Origin: Sceloporus undulatus
Lineage: Eukaryota; Chordata; Lepidosauria; Squamata; Phrynosomatidae
DNA: 64,000 bases
Assembly: GCF_019175285.1 (NCBI RefSeq)
Contig: NC_056527.1
Coordinates: forward strand, 51,897,387-51,961,386
Reading direction: 5' to 3'
Shown: positions 11,405 to 23,567 of the stretch, in pieces
How the letters are laid out: each line of letters begins with the position of its first letter
Position numbering within the stretch: position 1 is the first letter of the stretch
Notes under the pieces: model-generated
The model's database searches: none
What the model saw: the letters and a program-made list of their open reading frames with translations, nothing else
Told to the model about the DNA's origin: nothing
Program-made: the position numbers and the translations under genes

Positions 11405-12534
11405 ATCTCAACAAGAGCTATTCTTCCCATGCTGTCTCTTAGTGACAGAAGCTGATCTTTTGACTTGTGCATTTGGAGCCAAAATCCTTAGAATCATCCT
11501 ATGACAAGGAAAGCACAAGAACTCACCTGAAAACATCTGTCCTGGTTAATGTTAGAAATGCCACAAGTGGAACCTGAAATGAAATGTTATAGTGTAGAGT
11601 ACTCTTGCCTGTGGTTATAACCACCTAGCTCTGTAGTCAGCCAGGCTCTTCATTTCCACCACCCCAATTTTTTCATAACTCCCTCCCTTCAACCTTTAGC
11701 ATTCCATGCCCACTCTATATATTCTGTACTCACTGGGCCATTTGGCAAGACTCCCAACCCACAGAATTGTCTAAAGATTTTTTAAAACAATAATTCTGTA
11801 AATAAGCTTGATGATTCCTCCTGTCTGCTGATGGCTACATAAGGACTGATTTCCAGCAAATTGCTTTTTTACTCAATTTGGAAAAATTACTGTTTTAACA
11901 TCACAGCTTCCCAAATCCCTAGCTGGGGGTTTCTGGGGTTTGTAGTCAAATATATTTTTCCCCTTGAGCTTCTGGTTTTCTGTCAGTATATGGGATTAAA
12001 ATTTTGCAGTGGCACATCTTGTGACAAATGCATAGGGATTTCATGTGCAACCTGAGAGAAGTAAATTGTTTCTCGCTAGAAGCATTTTCTTGCCTTCTTT
12101 GTGATGTAGACAGAATGGCTGCTGTGGAGCTGGGATCTCTTGCCTTCTAGAAAGCACAGGTCTGCAGTATCTTTTATTATGCTTACATTGCAGCAGACAT
12201 TTGAGATGAGCTACCCATAGGCAAATAGCTACAGAGTACCAAAACACAGAGCTCATTTTCTATACTTCTCCTGGAGGATTTAAGGGTTATCACCATACTG
12301 GTTTCGACACAGGACCAGACAGATATGCATATAATTTCTTTCCTGGTCTCATATGCACTTTGAATCCCTTTCCAATTAACAGGAGCATAAATGATACTAT
12401 TGATACTTTTGCTACAGTACTAATGAGACTATCTTATTACTTTTAATATAGTGTACATAAAACCTTTTTTTAATCTTTTTTAATCACACAAGAGAAACAG
12501 ATTTACAATTTCTATTAGTTTTGATACATTATCT
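11405..12534. other. Intergenic, no gene recognised
   Basis: It contains a short TTTGTAGTC-type MITE scrap near 11920-11950. Nothing else can be named. Confidence 0.5.
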
Positions 12535-12662
12535 CTGTTGTTGTTAACTTCTATCAAACTGATTTGGACTTATGCTGACCCTATGAATGAGAGACCTCCA
12601 AGTCACTCTATCACCAAAAGCCATGCTTAGATCTTGCAAACTCAGGACTGTGGTTTCCTTGA
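12535..12662. mobile_element. Probable RTE/Bov-B-type LINE fragment
   Basis: The phrases ATGAATGAGAGACCTCCAAG, TAGATCTTGCAAACTCAGGA and TTGATTGAGTCCA belong to a repeat common in squamates that I associate with RTE/Bov-B LINEs. The family name is from memory. The piece is short and non-coding. Confidence 0.45.
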
Positions 12663-14460
12663 TTGAGTCCACCTTAGATTTCAGAAATCATTCTGACTAT
12701 TTTATTCATAGTATTAGCCACACCTTTAGAACTTTTAAGTTTATTCTTAACAAAAAAATCTATTACTTCAATATAACAACCAAGATATATATATTTGAAG
12801 GCTGTTGAAGGAGTAGCAATACTGTCACAAGATTATCAGTGTATTCACACCATGTGTGTTTGTTCTTCATTGTTTTTGTATTTCGAATAATATACATCTG
12901 GATGATGGACCTTATTAAATTTATGCTGTAAAGATAATCGAACTGATTCATATATGCCCAGAATAATTAACTGATTGCACTCTAGGGATTAGTCCGTGCC
13001 TAAAATATAGTGGTGCAACTAACATCAACGTCTCTCTTTTAGGACTAAAAATGTTACTCATCTGTTTATGCTTTCACAGGAGAACAAATCCAATGTGATC
13101 CTAATTTGGATCAGGGGTCTACTCCAGTTTTCTGTGCAGCACTATTAACTGTAAACAGCATCTCTGGAGGCAAAAAGCAGCCAAGCAGAGAGTGGTTTCA
13201 GCAGCCAGGTAAGCACTGGGCCTTGGCCTAGATCTAAGCTTGGAAAAGTTATTTTTGAAGGCAACAGCTCCCAGTATTTCCCTTCAACCATGGCTTCTAA
13301 CCATGATGGCTGTGAGATTCTGGGAGTTTTAGTCCAATTTTCTCCCCAGCTGTAAATGATGGACCAGGACAATAATTTAGAAAATTACATTATTGAAAGT
13401 TATTTAGAAAATTATTTCTAACATTTCTAAAATTAATATCTATGTATATAAACCATTATATGCAAATTTTACCCAAAATTGTGTCTTTGGTCCTCTTTTT
13501 AGATTAGATATTCCTATGTTTTTTATGTGCAGAAGTGGCCAGAGGTCTGGCTTTGGAAGCTGATTGCTACATTCTCTTCTAACTGTTTGTACGGATATTT
13601 GTTGATTTACAGCAGAAGGGGGCAAAACATGGGTCAGCATTGTATGGTAGGCATCTTGGTGATTCACAGCAGATCAGCAAGGATTTCATCCTCTTGTTTT
13701 CTTAATGAAAGTGACAAAAAATGATGTTTCCACATTCTAAATTACACTGTTAAAGAGGGGACATAAATTAGGAGTGGGGGTTTTGTATGTCAAAAGACCA
13801 TGACTTGTGTTCAGTTCCTGTACTCTCATCAGAATTCTGAATTTTTAAATTCTGTGCACTTGGCAAAAAGAAAAAAAACATAGAATTTGCATGTTTGAAG
13901 TCTTACTATGCTTGAATTTCAAGCCCTCGTTTTCCACAAGCCGAAACAAAACAAGCAAATTCCAGGTCATTTGTTGTCTTTAGTTTGTTACCTCTGATTC
14001 TGTAACATGGCCTCAGATGTCAGGTAAGAAATGTCATAAGTAATGTTGATATTAGTGGGGGAATGAATAATCAGACTGCTTTTAGCAAATATTTGCTACA
14101 TAGACAGAAACACATGGCTGTGCCTTTCATAGCAGTTTGTTTGCTTTCTCCAAAGCCCCCACCTATTCCTTCACTACAAAAGGTGTGAAGACGGAGGACT
14201 GAGGAGGAGGTATTACACTGAATCTTAACCTGATACAATCTATGAACCAAGCATTGTTTATATTCAATCTTTCTTAACAGCATTGCTATGTGTGTGTATG
14301 TGTGTGTGTAGATGTTGCTAATAACTTTATATACTGTATAAAGGTGAAAATACTGCATGCAACTTCATAAAATATTTGGCTTTTATGTAACAAAATTGAG
14401 GATGAAGCTTAATTATTTTGCTTTGTCTTTAACCCCCTCCCACACACACACACTTTAATA
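12663..14460. other. Intergenic, no gene recognised
   Basis: AT-rich sequence with a short GT run near 14287-14308, a (CA) stretch near 14440 and a MITE scrap near 13298-13335. No exon is supported. Confidence 0.5.
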
Positions 14461-14845
14461 AAGTCAAAGGAAGAGGAGCTTTGCATCAGAGAATAATAAT
14501 GAGGTCTCATTAGCGGCAGTAATCAAGTTTTCTTTAACAACACTTACACCAGTATAATTATTAAGGGAGTAAAAGAACAGTAAAATCACAATGAAGTTAT
14601 GGAAGGGATTAGCCTGGTCCGTTATCTTTTTTTTCCCCCATTAGGGAATTAAAACTTCAGCATTTTGATTAATCATCCCTGAAGTCTTGCCCATTAGATT
14701 ATTAATACACTCACCAGAAAGAAACGTCACCTTGTCTCCTTGATAACAGAGATCAAACTGATTCCCCAAAATAACAAAAAGCTCTATTTTTATACTAGTG
14801 AGGCTACACAGTCCATTACCGAAAAGGTCTGAAGGCACCAGAGAG
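14461..14845. promoter_or_regulatory. Candidate conserved noncoding element
   Basis: Repeat-free DNA with TAAT and ATTA homeodomain-like cores (for example CATTTTGATTAATCATCC and CCATTAGATTATTAATACAC), a TTTGCAT-like site, TGATAA and no simple repeats. This looks like vertebrate enhancer-type conserved DNA, but conservation cannot be seen from a single sequence, so this is inference. Confidence 0.3.
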
Positions 14846-15290
14846 GTAAAGATAAAGAAAGCACAGCAGGGCTCAGATCAAGAGGGACTGGGTTTAACCT
14901 TGGCTTTTTAAAATATTTGTAAAATTGTGACATCTACCTAGTTTTTAAATTAAGGAAGCATCTCCCGCTCTCTAAATTGTTCTGAAATGATAGGAATTTC
15001 AGCACTTCAAAGAGCAGCACATTCAGATTTTTGATATGCTGTCAGGTGATGGACTAAACCAGTTTATATATCAGCTAGGAAATACATCTTAACTCTTTAG
15101 ACTTTGAACTAAGAAAGTTGGCTGGATTTGTTTCTACAAAGGATTTCTTATATTGGTCAATACCTGCATTTCATTTGTGCAATAATTGATCACTTGTATC
15201 AAGTTATTTATCAATTTTCTTAGATCTATACCTCACCTTTCTTCCCCCTGCAAAGAAAATGGTGCTCAAAAGAGTTGACACTAATTTTAA
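14846..15290. other. Intergenic, no gene recognised
   Basis: AT-rich sequence with no named repeat and no exon. Confidence 0.5.
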
Positions 15291-15895
15291 AACATATTCA
15301 GGAGTAGCTGTGTTGGCCATGCAGCAAAAACAACAAAATCCACAATCCACAGAACAGTGATACTTTTATGGAGCAAACTAAAAAGCAAAAATATTTCATG
15401 AAAGCATTTGAAGCTTCACTGCCTCCTTCATCAGGCAAAAAAAATTAAATATTATAAAGGAGAAGAAAAGTCGCAGACCCACATTTTGTCTCAGATGTTA
15501 TTTCTGTGTTCAGTTAAGATGTCCTACAAGGATATCAGTGCAGGCAGAGGCAACTACCCTTCTTGGCATGTGGGGACTGGGGACACAGGGCAGTAAAAGA
15601 GAAGCAATAAAATTTCAGATCCATTAACAGCAGCAAAGTAACTTCCATTGAAGTCCTTGTACTATGTCTGGAAAAGTTAGGTGATGTATAGGTAAAACAT
15701 GCCAGTTATAGTCCAACTAAAAGAGTTTTATAATTGTTGAAGATATAAACCTATAAAACATAGGTCCTAGGCCATTAGCATCATCTTGTTAAAGATTCTT
15801 CTGTTGTGGATAAATTTGGTATCTTCATTCAAATTTGAAGATATCGAAGTTTGCCCCAACAGGGGGTTAGGAAGTGTCTACTAAGGGGAATTGCT

Positions 15896-15953
15896 AACCA
15901 GAGCTGGTTCTACTTAGCTTCCAAGATCAGATGACATCTGGTGCCATTTGAGT
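15896..15953 (-). pseudogene. 5S rRNA-like fragment
   Basis: On the minus strand CATCTGATCTTGGAAGCTAAG followed by a CTCTGGTTAGC-like segment resembles the centre of 5S rRNA. It lies in the spacer of the large inverted-repeat cluster, which suggests a 5S-derived SINE head or part of that repeat. It is short and diverged. Confidence 0.55.
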
Positions 15954-16231
15954 ATTTCTAAACATTTATCCAGATGCAACAATATAGAAACTTCTTGAGC
16001 AATTCAGTGATCTCTGCCTATTAGAGGACAGAGGGCTTATACAGGACAGAGATAGTCTGGATCTGAATGAAAGTTACTTTACTGATGCTAATGGATTTGA
16101 AATTTTACTGCTTCTCTTTTACTGCCCTGTGTCCCCAGTCCCCACATTGCCAAGAAGGATAGTGGCCTCTGCCTACACTGATATCCCTGTAGAACATCTT
16201 AACTGAACACAGAAATAATATCAGAGACAAA

Positions 16232-16567
16232 GGCCCAGTACAGATGAGCCATTAGCGGCGATATTAGGGCTCGATGGTGCTCAGCATCCATATGCGCTGA
16301 GCGTTAATATCGCCGCGCTTACATCACAAGGCTGCAGCCCCATCCACATGGGGTGCAGCCTCGTGATGCACAGGTGCCCAAGCATCCACATGCCTCTGAG
16401 CGGAAGAGGTATTATAGAGCTGTGTTGCAGCCCTTATGACACCTCAAAAAAGGAGCCACATAAAGCAGCTCCTTTTGGAGAGTGCATCTGTGCCGCAGCA
16501 TGCAGATGCTGCGGCACAGATGCGGGGCTTACAGGGGCGGTTTCTAGCCGCCCCTCTGTACTGCCCC
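16232..16567. mobile_element. PIF/Harbinger-like MITE, AAA duplication, copy 2
   Basis: The ends are GGCCCAGTACAGATGAGCC and GCCGCCCCTCTGTACTGCCCC. Comparison with the uninterrupted inverted unit at about 15475 shows the empty site had four A residues. Here three lie left and four right, which gives a 3-bp AAA duplication. The element is CpG-rich and contains hairpins such as CTGCAGCCCCATC/GGGGTGCAGCC and GTGCCGCAGCATGCAGATGCTGCGGCAC. It is non-coding. Confidence 0.8.
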
Positions 16568-16875
16568 AAAATGTGGGTCTGTGACTTTTCTTCTCCTTTA
16601 TGATATTTAATATCTATGTCACCCGTCCTTACATGGCCAAGAAGGTGAGTAGCCTCTGCCTGCCTTGATATGGCTCATCTAGAGTATCTGAACTAACAAC
16701 AGAAGTAACTTCTGAGGCAAAATGTAAGTCTGTGACTCCAACATTAAAATACAACTTTTGCCTAATGAAGAAGGCAGCGAAATTTTGAAAACTTGCATGA
16801 CATATTTTCTGCTTCTTTAGTTGGCCCAGTAAAGATAATACTGTTTTGTGGATTTTGTATTTTGTAATAAAAAAT

Positions 16876-17415
16876 TAAAATACACTTAAAACATGGCATA
16901 TTTTAATTAAAACATAAAATAGATTAACATGCAATTATAAATTCTAACAAAATAAAAAATTGCAGCCACCCAGTTAAGAGCCCTGTCTGTAGCCAGCCAG
17001 TTTAAGGCTTGCAGTAGGCTCAGAGTGGCAGTTTTTCTTATTGTGTATACCTAGAAGTATTACAGATTATTTGCAAAGTCCACACTTCATCCTGCTTTAA
17101 TTAGAAATCTGTTTCTCACTTTTTTCATGTGAAAATGAACTCTTCAGTAAATAGCTACTAATTTACTCCTGATGAGGACTACTTGTTTTGCACTTTCCAC
17201 TGACTGAAACTTGAATAAGAAATTTTAGCCTGCAAATGTTGATGCTTCCTCTTTGATTTGTTATCTGCTACAGATTCTACTTTATTGGCGAGGTTTGCAA
17301 TGTGGGTTTGATTTCCCTCCAGGCCTTAATAGAAAAAACAAGTTCTCAGATACAGTACTACAATCCAGCTGGTGGCTATACATGTGTCACTTCTTCCCCA
17401 ATACAGCATCTCACA
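16876..17415. other. Intergenic; possible conserved noncoding stretch at 17040-17330
   Basis: Repeat-free AT-rich DNA with TTATTTGCAAAG, CTTTAATTAGAAA and AATTTACTCCTG-type motifs. No open frame was recognised. Any regulatory role is speculative. Confidence 0.35.
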
Positions 17416-17738
17416 GGAGTTTATCACACTAGGGATAATTTCGGCATTAAAGAGAGATTAAAGCACATTTAAAGCATCCTGAAAATAAAGCGAAAATGGT
17501 GAGTAATTGCACGAATGATTATCACACACTATTGCGCAAATAAAGTAATATTGGAAATGCATTGTTGATGAAATCTTGAAAGTAAAAAGACGTGCATTAA
17601 TGCATCTTTGTGACCCCTTAATGCATCTTTGTGACCACTTTAATGGGTGACATCATGTGAACTTGTTTCGGGTAATTACATGATTTTTCTGGGATATTCA
17701 TTAGATAAACTTCTGATCTCCTTCATGTGATAAACTCC
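17416..17738. repeat. Foldback MITE, TTTATCACACTAG family B, copy 1
   Basis: GGAGTTTATCACACTAG at the left is mirrored by CATGTGATAAACTCC at the right. The interior carries two copies of AATGCATCTTTGTGACC and is partly palindromic. It is diverged, with no coding frame. Relatives are at 19812 and 51082. Confidence 0.65.
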
Positions 17739-17892
17739 ACAGAGTGGTTAGACGTCCTTTTAAAAAATGATAATAATGAGCAGTATATGGGGGCTGAAAC
17801 TACAACCTTGTAGATGTAGCAAACACACACCAGTTCTCACCATTAGAAAAATGGCTTAGAGTAATGGGAACTGTAGTCCAGACTTAGTCCAG

Positions 17893-18062
17893 TCATGAAA
17901 CCAGTGAGTGACCTTGGGCATGTCACCCTCTCCCAGTCTCAGTGTTAAACCCCCTCTGAAGAAACTTGCCAAGAAAACTCCAGGATAGGTTTGCTTTAGT
18001 GTCATCATAAGTTGGAAACAACTTGAAGGCACACAACCACCACCACCACCACAACAACAAGG
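17893..18062 (+). mobile_element. Sauria SINE, 3' part
   Basis: GTGACCTTGGGCATGTCACCCTCTCCCAGTCTCAG leads to the Bov-B-like tail CATAAGTTGGAAACAACTTGAAGGCACACAACC and a CCA/ACA-rich end. The tRNA-like head is missing or replaced upstream. Confidence 0.85.
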
Positions 18063-18110
18063 CTCAACAATATCTGGAGGGACAAATGTTCGCCACCCCT
18101 AGAACAGCAT
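18063..18110. repeat. MITE end fragment
   Basis: ACAATATCTGGAGGGACAAATGTTCGCCACCCC is the terminal part of the common TGTTGGACTACA family. Confidence 0.5.
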
Positions 18111-18499
18111 CAGCTGGACTTCCTCTCTTTCTCCAAGGTGGGAATCTGATTGTTCCCAGTTGCCAATAGGCACACACAAATTTAGACATAAACTACCATG
18201 TAAAATTATGGCATTTCTTGCTGTTGATATTCTTTGTGTGTAGTGTTTTGTTTATTTTCTTGATCATTTTGCTTTCTGGGTTCAAATGTGTAGTTTGATT
18301 TGTGGCTTTAAAAAAAACCCACTATGCCAATGAAAGACAGAAGTGGGGAGGTGGGAAGCAGGTACTAATTCTCTTGTGACATCCATCACTAATTTTGAAA
18401 AGCAACTATACCAAGATGCATGTAGACCCCAGCATTTTGTGGGGATTTTAACAAAGGAAAATATAAACATGTTGGAGCGTTTGTAAATACTGTATCAAT

Positions 18500-18500
<1 letters not shown>

Positions 18501-18530
<30 letters not shown>
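18501..18530. repeat. (GT)n microsatellite
   Basis: Fifteen perfect GT units. Confidence 0.95.
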
Positions 18531-18532
<2 letters not shown>

Positions 18533-18631
18533 TCCCAGTGATGACATTTCCTTACACCCTTCTTAAATGTGTTTTAATGGGTATTAATTCATATGTGCTG
18601 AACACTTCCTGAATATTTTTAGTATCTTGAG

Positions 18632-18775
18632 GCAGGGATGAGGACATTTGGCCCACCATGTTTGGGAATGAAATCCCCATAATCTCTTATCAATCACTGG
18701 CCATACTGAATATTGGCTGATAGGAGTTGGAAGCCAAAATATTTGGAGAACCAACAGTTTTTCACCCCTGTCTTC
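18632..18775. repeat. Degraded foldback MITE, TGTTGGACTACA family
   Basis: GGCAGGGATGAGGACATTTGGCC at the left and GGAGAACCAACAGTTTTTCACCCCTG at the right are diverged mirror images. GGCTGATAGGAGTTGGAAGCC lies inside. It is old and non-coding. Confidence 0.6.
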
Positions 18776-19394
18776 TGAAAATGCCCCATTTCCAAGAAAA
18801 TATGAAACATGCTACATTTTAAGTAGAAAACTTTACAGAGATGGTCTGCAACTGGGATGACAATGAAAAATTAGGTTCTGACCTCTGTGATTATTGCAGT
18901 TATATTCTTTAAGAATGTTCATGGTACAACTGCTTTCTATGTGTGTTTCGTGCTCTTAACAGCCACAGCTATAAAGATTATTCTATCCCTGCAGAGCTTT
19001 CCATACAGTTGATTTTTTCTTTCATTCTGGCTACACTGAATTTTAGTGTAGGAAAAAAATGTCCTTTGCTAAATTTAAATTAGGCATGACATTTTATAAA
19101 TAGAAAACTTGATTGGATCTAGATAATTAACACAGTAAGGAAAGAACAGCTTAAAAGAACCCTTAAATGTGTGGAATTCTTTTTTTCCTCTCAGGTTTTG
19201 ATTTTAAAAATGTTACCTAAGTTGTTCAACAGTAATTTTAAAAGGAACAGTTTCAATAGAAAATCAAAGATGAAAAATACTTTACTTCCAAAGTTAATAA
19301 CCTCAGAAGAGAGAAAATTATTAATCATAATTGTTCAGCCATACATGACAGAAATTTTCCACATCCACAAACAAGCTTTTCTTTGCCAAAAAAA
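18776..19394. other. Intergenic, no gene recognised
   Basis: AT-rich sequence. The long open frame that begins at 19171 gains its length only by running through the GGAA microsatellite and is not supported as a gene. Confidence 0.5.
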
Positions 19395-19478
19395 GGAAGG
19401 AAGGAAGGAAGGAAGGAAGGAAGGAAGGAAGGAAAGGAAGGAAGGAAGAAAGGAAGGAAGGAAGGAAGGAAAGAAGGG
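19395..19478. repeat. (GGAA)n microsatellite
   Basis: About 20 GGAA units with a few one-base interruptions. Arrays of GGAA can bind ETS-family proteins in other vertebrates, but no role is shown here. Confidence 0.95.
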
Positions 19479-19811
19479 GAAAGAGTTTCTTGTTTTATAT
19501 CCTTATTCAAAACTGACCCTAATTATTCAATCTGATGCCTACTTGTTTGAGAATAAGGACACAATCCTATGCCAGTTAACAACCCCCCTAACCTTTCATT
19601 TTACAAAGGCTTTTTTTTGTGTGTGTGTTTTCCCAGCCTCCTTCCCCTAATCATTCTCTGTCTAGCTAGAAGTTTTTGGCTACTTTGGCATTAGCAAGAT
19701 GGTGAAGGACACATACTTTCAGTGTCAGGTTGTAGAATATCTTGCATCAAACAAAGCAATAAAGCTTCAGCTGGGAAAGAATGAGATTCTACTCTAGGTG
19801 GTTCTATTTTA
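19479..19811. other. Intergenic, no gene recognised
   Basis: Short unique-looking stretch with a TG run near 19618-19629. Confidence 0.5.
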
Positions 19812-20121
19812 GGAGTTTATCACACTGCCCTTTCCCATCCTTTCCTCCTGAGCTAGACATGGGATGAAAACTTTTGAACTTTGATTTTATTGTATGCCTC
19901 TGTGCCCAGACAGGAGGCACCCTGAACATCTCCCATACCTTGCAAAGAATGGGAAAATTCTGTTCTTTCAAAATGTGTGGGAGAAATACAGATCAAGTAC
20001 AAGATGTCATGATAGGGTACAGAATGCCTCCTGCCTGGGCACGGAGGCATGCGATAAAATCCATGTTTAAAATTTTCATCCCACGCCTAGCTCAGGAGGA
20101 AAGGACAGTGCAAAAAACTCC
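19812..20121. repeat. Foldback MITE, TTTATCACACTAG family B, copy 2
   Basis: The left arm has GGAGTTTATCACACTG, then CTTTCCTCCTGAGCTAG and ACATGGGATGAAAA. The right arm has TTTTCATCCCACGCCTAGCTCAGGAGGAAAGG and ends ACTCC. The inner arms CTCTGTGCCCAGACAGGAGG and CCTCCTGCCTGGGCACGGAGG also pair. Nearly the full length is palindromic. Confidence 0.75.
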
Positions 20122-21084
20122 TTAGTTGTGTGTGCCTTCCTACACGAGGCAGGGTATACAGCATTTTCCTCCAGAATCCCTTACTCAGTATGAATAAGCA
20201 GCAAAACAGAGAGAAGAGGAGAGAGTAAATAAGTTTGCATCACCAGCTACACCCATCATGCTAAAAATAAACATAAATCTATAAACTTGGTCATCAAAAT
20301 GAAAATCATAAGGAAACCGGTGGAAAAAACATCATCCCTGGATGCAAAAGCTTTCATGTGGCCTCTAGAAGGATCAATATATTTTTGCTCATTTATCCAA
20401 AGCTTAACTGACTCTTCACATGTGCATTATTTTAAAAAGTTTTGAATTACTCTTCTTTTTTTTGTGGTGAAGGAATTGATTCCCATTCTTTCCATGTTAT
20501 TTCTGCCTCTGGTACCAAAGTTTCTGTTAAAAAATTAATGCCCAGGAACACATCAGCTTTGTTGACGGAAATGTACCTGTACTGAAGATATGTTGGTTAA
20601 GGGAATTTAGGAGTTAGTGGAAGTTCTACTGTTGCCTCAAGCAAAGTTGATTCAACATTTTGACAAATATACACAATAATTCCTTTTATGTGATTCCCAT
20701 ACCGGAGTGAAAGGTGTTTTCTTTTGACAAGACTGCTTCAGCTTCTGCTTAATGGTTCTTTCCATAGTCCACCTGCTACAGTTGCATTTAAACCTATGTC
20801 AATATCATGGGTCTGTGTAAAATAATTTCTGCATAGGCTTATTTGGGTCATTGACTTGGGTACAATCAGGGTCCATTCATGTGTTTCTTTAACTAAACTG
20901 GCTTTTGTGGGATTTTATAATTCTTGCAAATGACAGATCTGATAAGGATGGTAAAAATAATGAAACTGAATTTAAACTATTGGTTTTCTGAGTATATATG
21001 TTTGTGTTTAATTTATTCAGAATGCTTCAGAGACCTCCTTTAATTACTTTGGGAAGGCTGGCAAGATGACCAAGTAACCATACA
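20122..21084. other. Intergenic, no gene recognised
   Basis: AT-rich, with no recognised repeat or exon. Confidence 0.5.
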
Positions 21085-22160
21085 CTTGGAAGATACTTCA
21101 GTGATCATCTCATCCAAAGCCCTCTGACAAAGCACAAATCCAGACCTAAAACAGTACCTGCAGGAGGCCATCTAACATCTTCTGAAAAGCCAACATTGAA
21201 ACTGACTACCCACTTTCCAAGGTAGACCATTCCACTTTCAAAGAGCTCTTTCTATCAGTTAGTTCTTCCTTAAGCATTGTTAGAATACCTTTTTCTATCA
21301 TTTGAACCCAGTCACTTCTCTGGAGCAGCAGAAAAGAAGCTGTCCTCATTTTCTGCGAGACAGCCCTTCAGATATCTGAAGACTACTATCATATCACACA
21401 ACTAACGCACTCTGAAAGAGGCACATCCAATTTGTGCTTAAAAACCTCCAGAGGAGAGTCTTTCACCCTCCTAGGAAGCCCTCCCCATTGCTGAACAGTC
21501 TTATAGTAAAGATTTTCTTCCAATGTTTAGGTGGAATCTCCTTTCTTGTAATTTGAATCCATTTGGTTCATGTTCTAGTCTTTGAAGCAACAGAAAACAA
21601 GCTTACTCCTTTATTTATTTATTTGCCACATTTCTCCCCGAAGGGACCCAAGGTGGCTCACAGAATACATGGCATCCCTTCAGATGTTTAAAGGTGGCTA
21701 TCATTTCATCTCTTAGTCACCCCTTTTCCAAACGAAAGCCTGTAACCATTCGCTTTGTTTACAGAAACATTACTGCTTTGGATGCACTCTTCTGGAAGTG
21801 TTACAGCTTGTCAAGATTCCTGTCAAATGTGGCACCCGATATTCTAAATGAGACCTAACCAAAAAGAATAAAAGTGATAACATTATAACTGGAACACTGT
21901 ACTTCCAATGATGCAGCCAAGAACTGGATTCATTTTTTTATTTTTTATTTTTTGCTGCTACTTCTCATCCTGTATTTGTGCATCTTATTTTTCCTTTCTA
22001 AATCCAGAATTTTACATTCATTCCTGCTGCTTATTTATTTATTTATTTATTTATTTGGCCCAGTTTGATAGTCTGTTAAGGTCATCTTGATTCTTGATGC
22101 TATCTTCTGAAGTAGAATCTAACTCTCCAGTTTCATGTTACCTGTAGATTGATGTGCATC
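21085..22160. mobile_element. Old LINE relic, CR1/L3-like, with a younger LINE tail inserted
   Basis: It contains phrases typical of a widespread amniote CR1/L3-type repeat, such as GTGGCACCCGATATTCTAAATGAG, ATGATGCAGCCAAGAACTG and GTCTGTTAAGGTCATC. At about 21605-21670 a TTTATTTATTTATTTGCC...GGTGGCTCAC piece interrupts it, which is the tail of another CR1/L2-type element. A (TTTA)n run lies at 22030-22057. All coding capacity is lost. Family names are from memory. Confidence 0.55.
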
Positions 22161-23567
22161 AGTGGTGTCACTAGGTTAAGAATAGGGCAGAATTTGGTGG
22201 CAACTAACTTGTCGGTTTTCTTCAGGATGATATGAAACCTTTAGAGGAAAAATGGTTTTATTGTTAGCTATACTTTCCAGGCCTACAAAAAAAAATGAAT
22301 TCTACAAGACACTGGCCTATGACAATAAAACCCTCTCCTTCTGTCTACTTTATTGTTGTCTCAACATCCACAATAGAGCATGAGGTACAGCACCAACAAA
22401 AGCTAGAAAAATGATATATTCCTCCACTACTAATTTGTAAGGTCAAATTCCCTAACTATAAAAAGAACTAAAAAGTCACAGATATTGCCAAAAAAGGAAT
22501 GACATTATCACTTATCAAATTGCAACTGTAATGTAGTCTAGTTATATATTTATTGTTAGGAAAATGAATGAATTGCAAGTAACTTGTTATTAATAATTCA
22601 TTACTTCTAAGTTCTGAGCTATGGCCAGTAAAAACGACAGGTGTTGATTGGCCCCTGGAGTAAGCATTTGTTGCACCAGTTGCTGGCTCTTACACAGCAA
22701 CACCATATGTCCATTTTTGCAATAAACTAAGTAGAGGATTGGTCTTTCCATCCCACTGAGCTCTCTTTCCCAGGTAAACATTCATATAATTGAACTGAGA
22801 AGCAGATCAAGTTTAAAAAACAATCTACTCTTCCAGCTGGAATAACCATCCCCTGCACTGTTTTCTAAAGCTCTGTATTGCTCCCCACTTTACCTTCATG
22901 GAATGATTATTCCATCACAAGAAATGTAACCTATCAAGGCTGTCCTGAATTTCACACTGCTCAAGAAAAGAAGAGTTTTAAATAATATCTTTATTTCCTG
23001 GCATCCTCTCCCTTGAAATGAAGCTTCATTTTTGCTAGTTCACAGATGATGGTTTCTGGATGCTTGCACAATCCTTGGAGAGATGCTAAGTATGTTAAAA
23101 GCTGATATTTCTGAAAATAAATCTCTCTCCAGTGTAAGGCTGGTGAGGATCTTGTGAAAAATTGAAGCACGTATGTCTTGATTGCTTTCATGTTAAATGG
23201 AGTGAAGATTTGGAGTGATTTCCCAACAGCCAGAAGGCTTCCATTAAGTCTGATTTGTCCAATTCCTTTGCTATGGGAATTCTCATTTATGGATCTCCTC
23301 TAAGAGGAGGGGGAAAAACCACACACCGTTGCCAAACTAGTGAACTAGCATTTCTGTTTTACCTTAAGGCAGAGATGGGCATCTTTTCAGGACTGGCAGC
23401 TAATTGTCCCACACAGAACTTCTGGAGGCCACACATTCCTACTGCCCCAGACCCACCCAAGTATAAGTGATTCTGCCAGGAAACATGGAATGTTAGTTAG
23501 TATGTCTCTTGTTTCCCAAAATAATCAGTCTGTTTCAACAAGAACTCATTGTAAGGAAGCTGATGTA
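22161..23567. other. Intergenic with MITE scraps
   Basis: CAGTGGTGTCACTAGG near 22170 is one end of the hAT-like family seen complete at 45994. GGCAGAGATGGGCATCTTTTCAGG near 23369 resembles an end of the TGTTGGACTACA MITE. No exon was recognised. Confidence 0.45.

Larger units (their letters stand above)
15291..16875. repeat. Large inverted-repeat repeat cluster, three units
   Basis: Unit A (about 15312-15640, +) contains CACTGCCTCCTTCATCAGGC and CAGACCCACATTTTGTCTC. Unit B (about 16062-16610) is its inverted copy, and unit C (about 16622-16862) repeats part of unit B in the same inverted orientation. Units A and B are separated by about 400 bp of other sequence. Unit B is split by the MITE at 16232-16567. 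A related fragment occurs at 61513-61697. The family was not identified and no open frame was recognised. Confidence 0.75.

Noticed and set aside
19171-19650. 159-codon open frame
   Set aside because: Length depends on reading through the GGAA array as a Lys/Glu/Gly repeat. The flanking parts resemble no protein.
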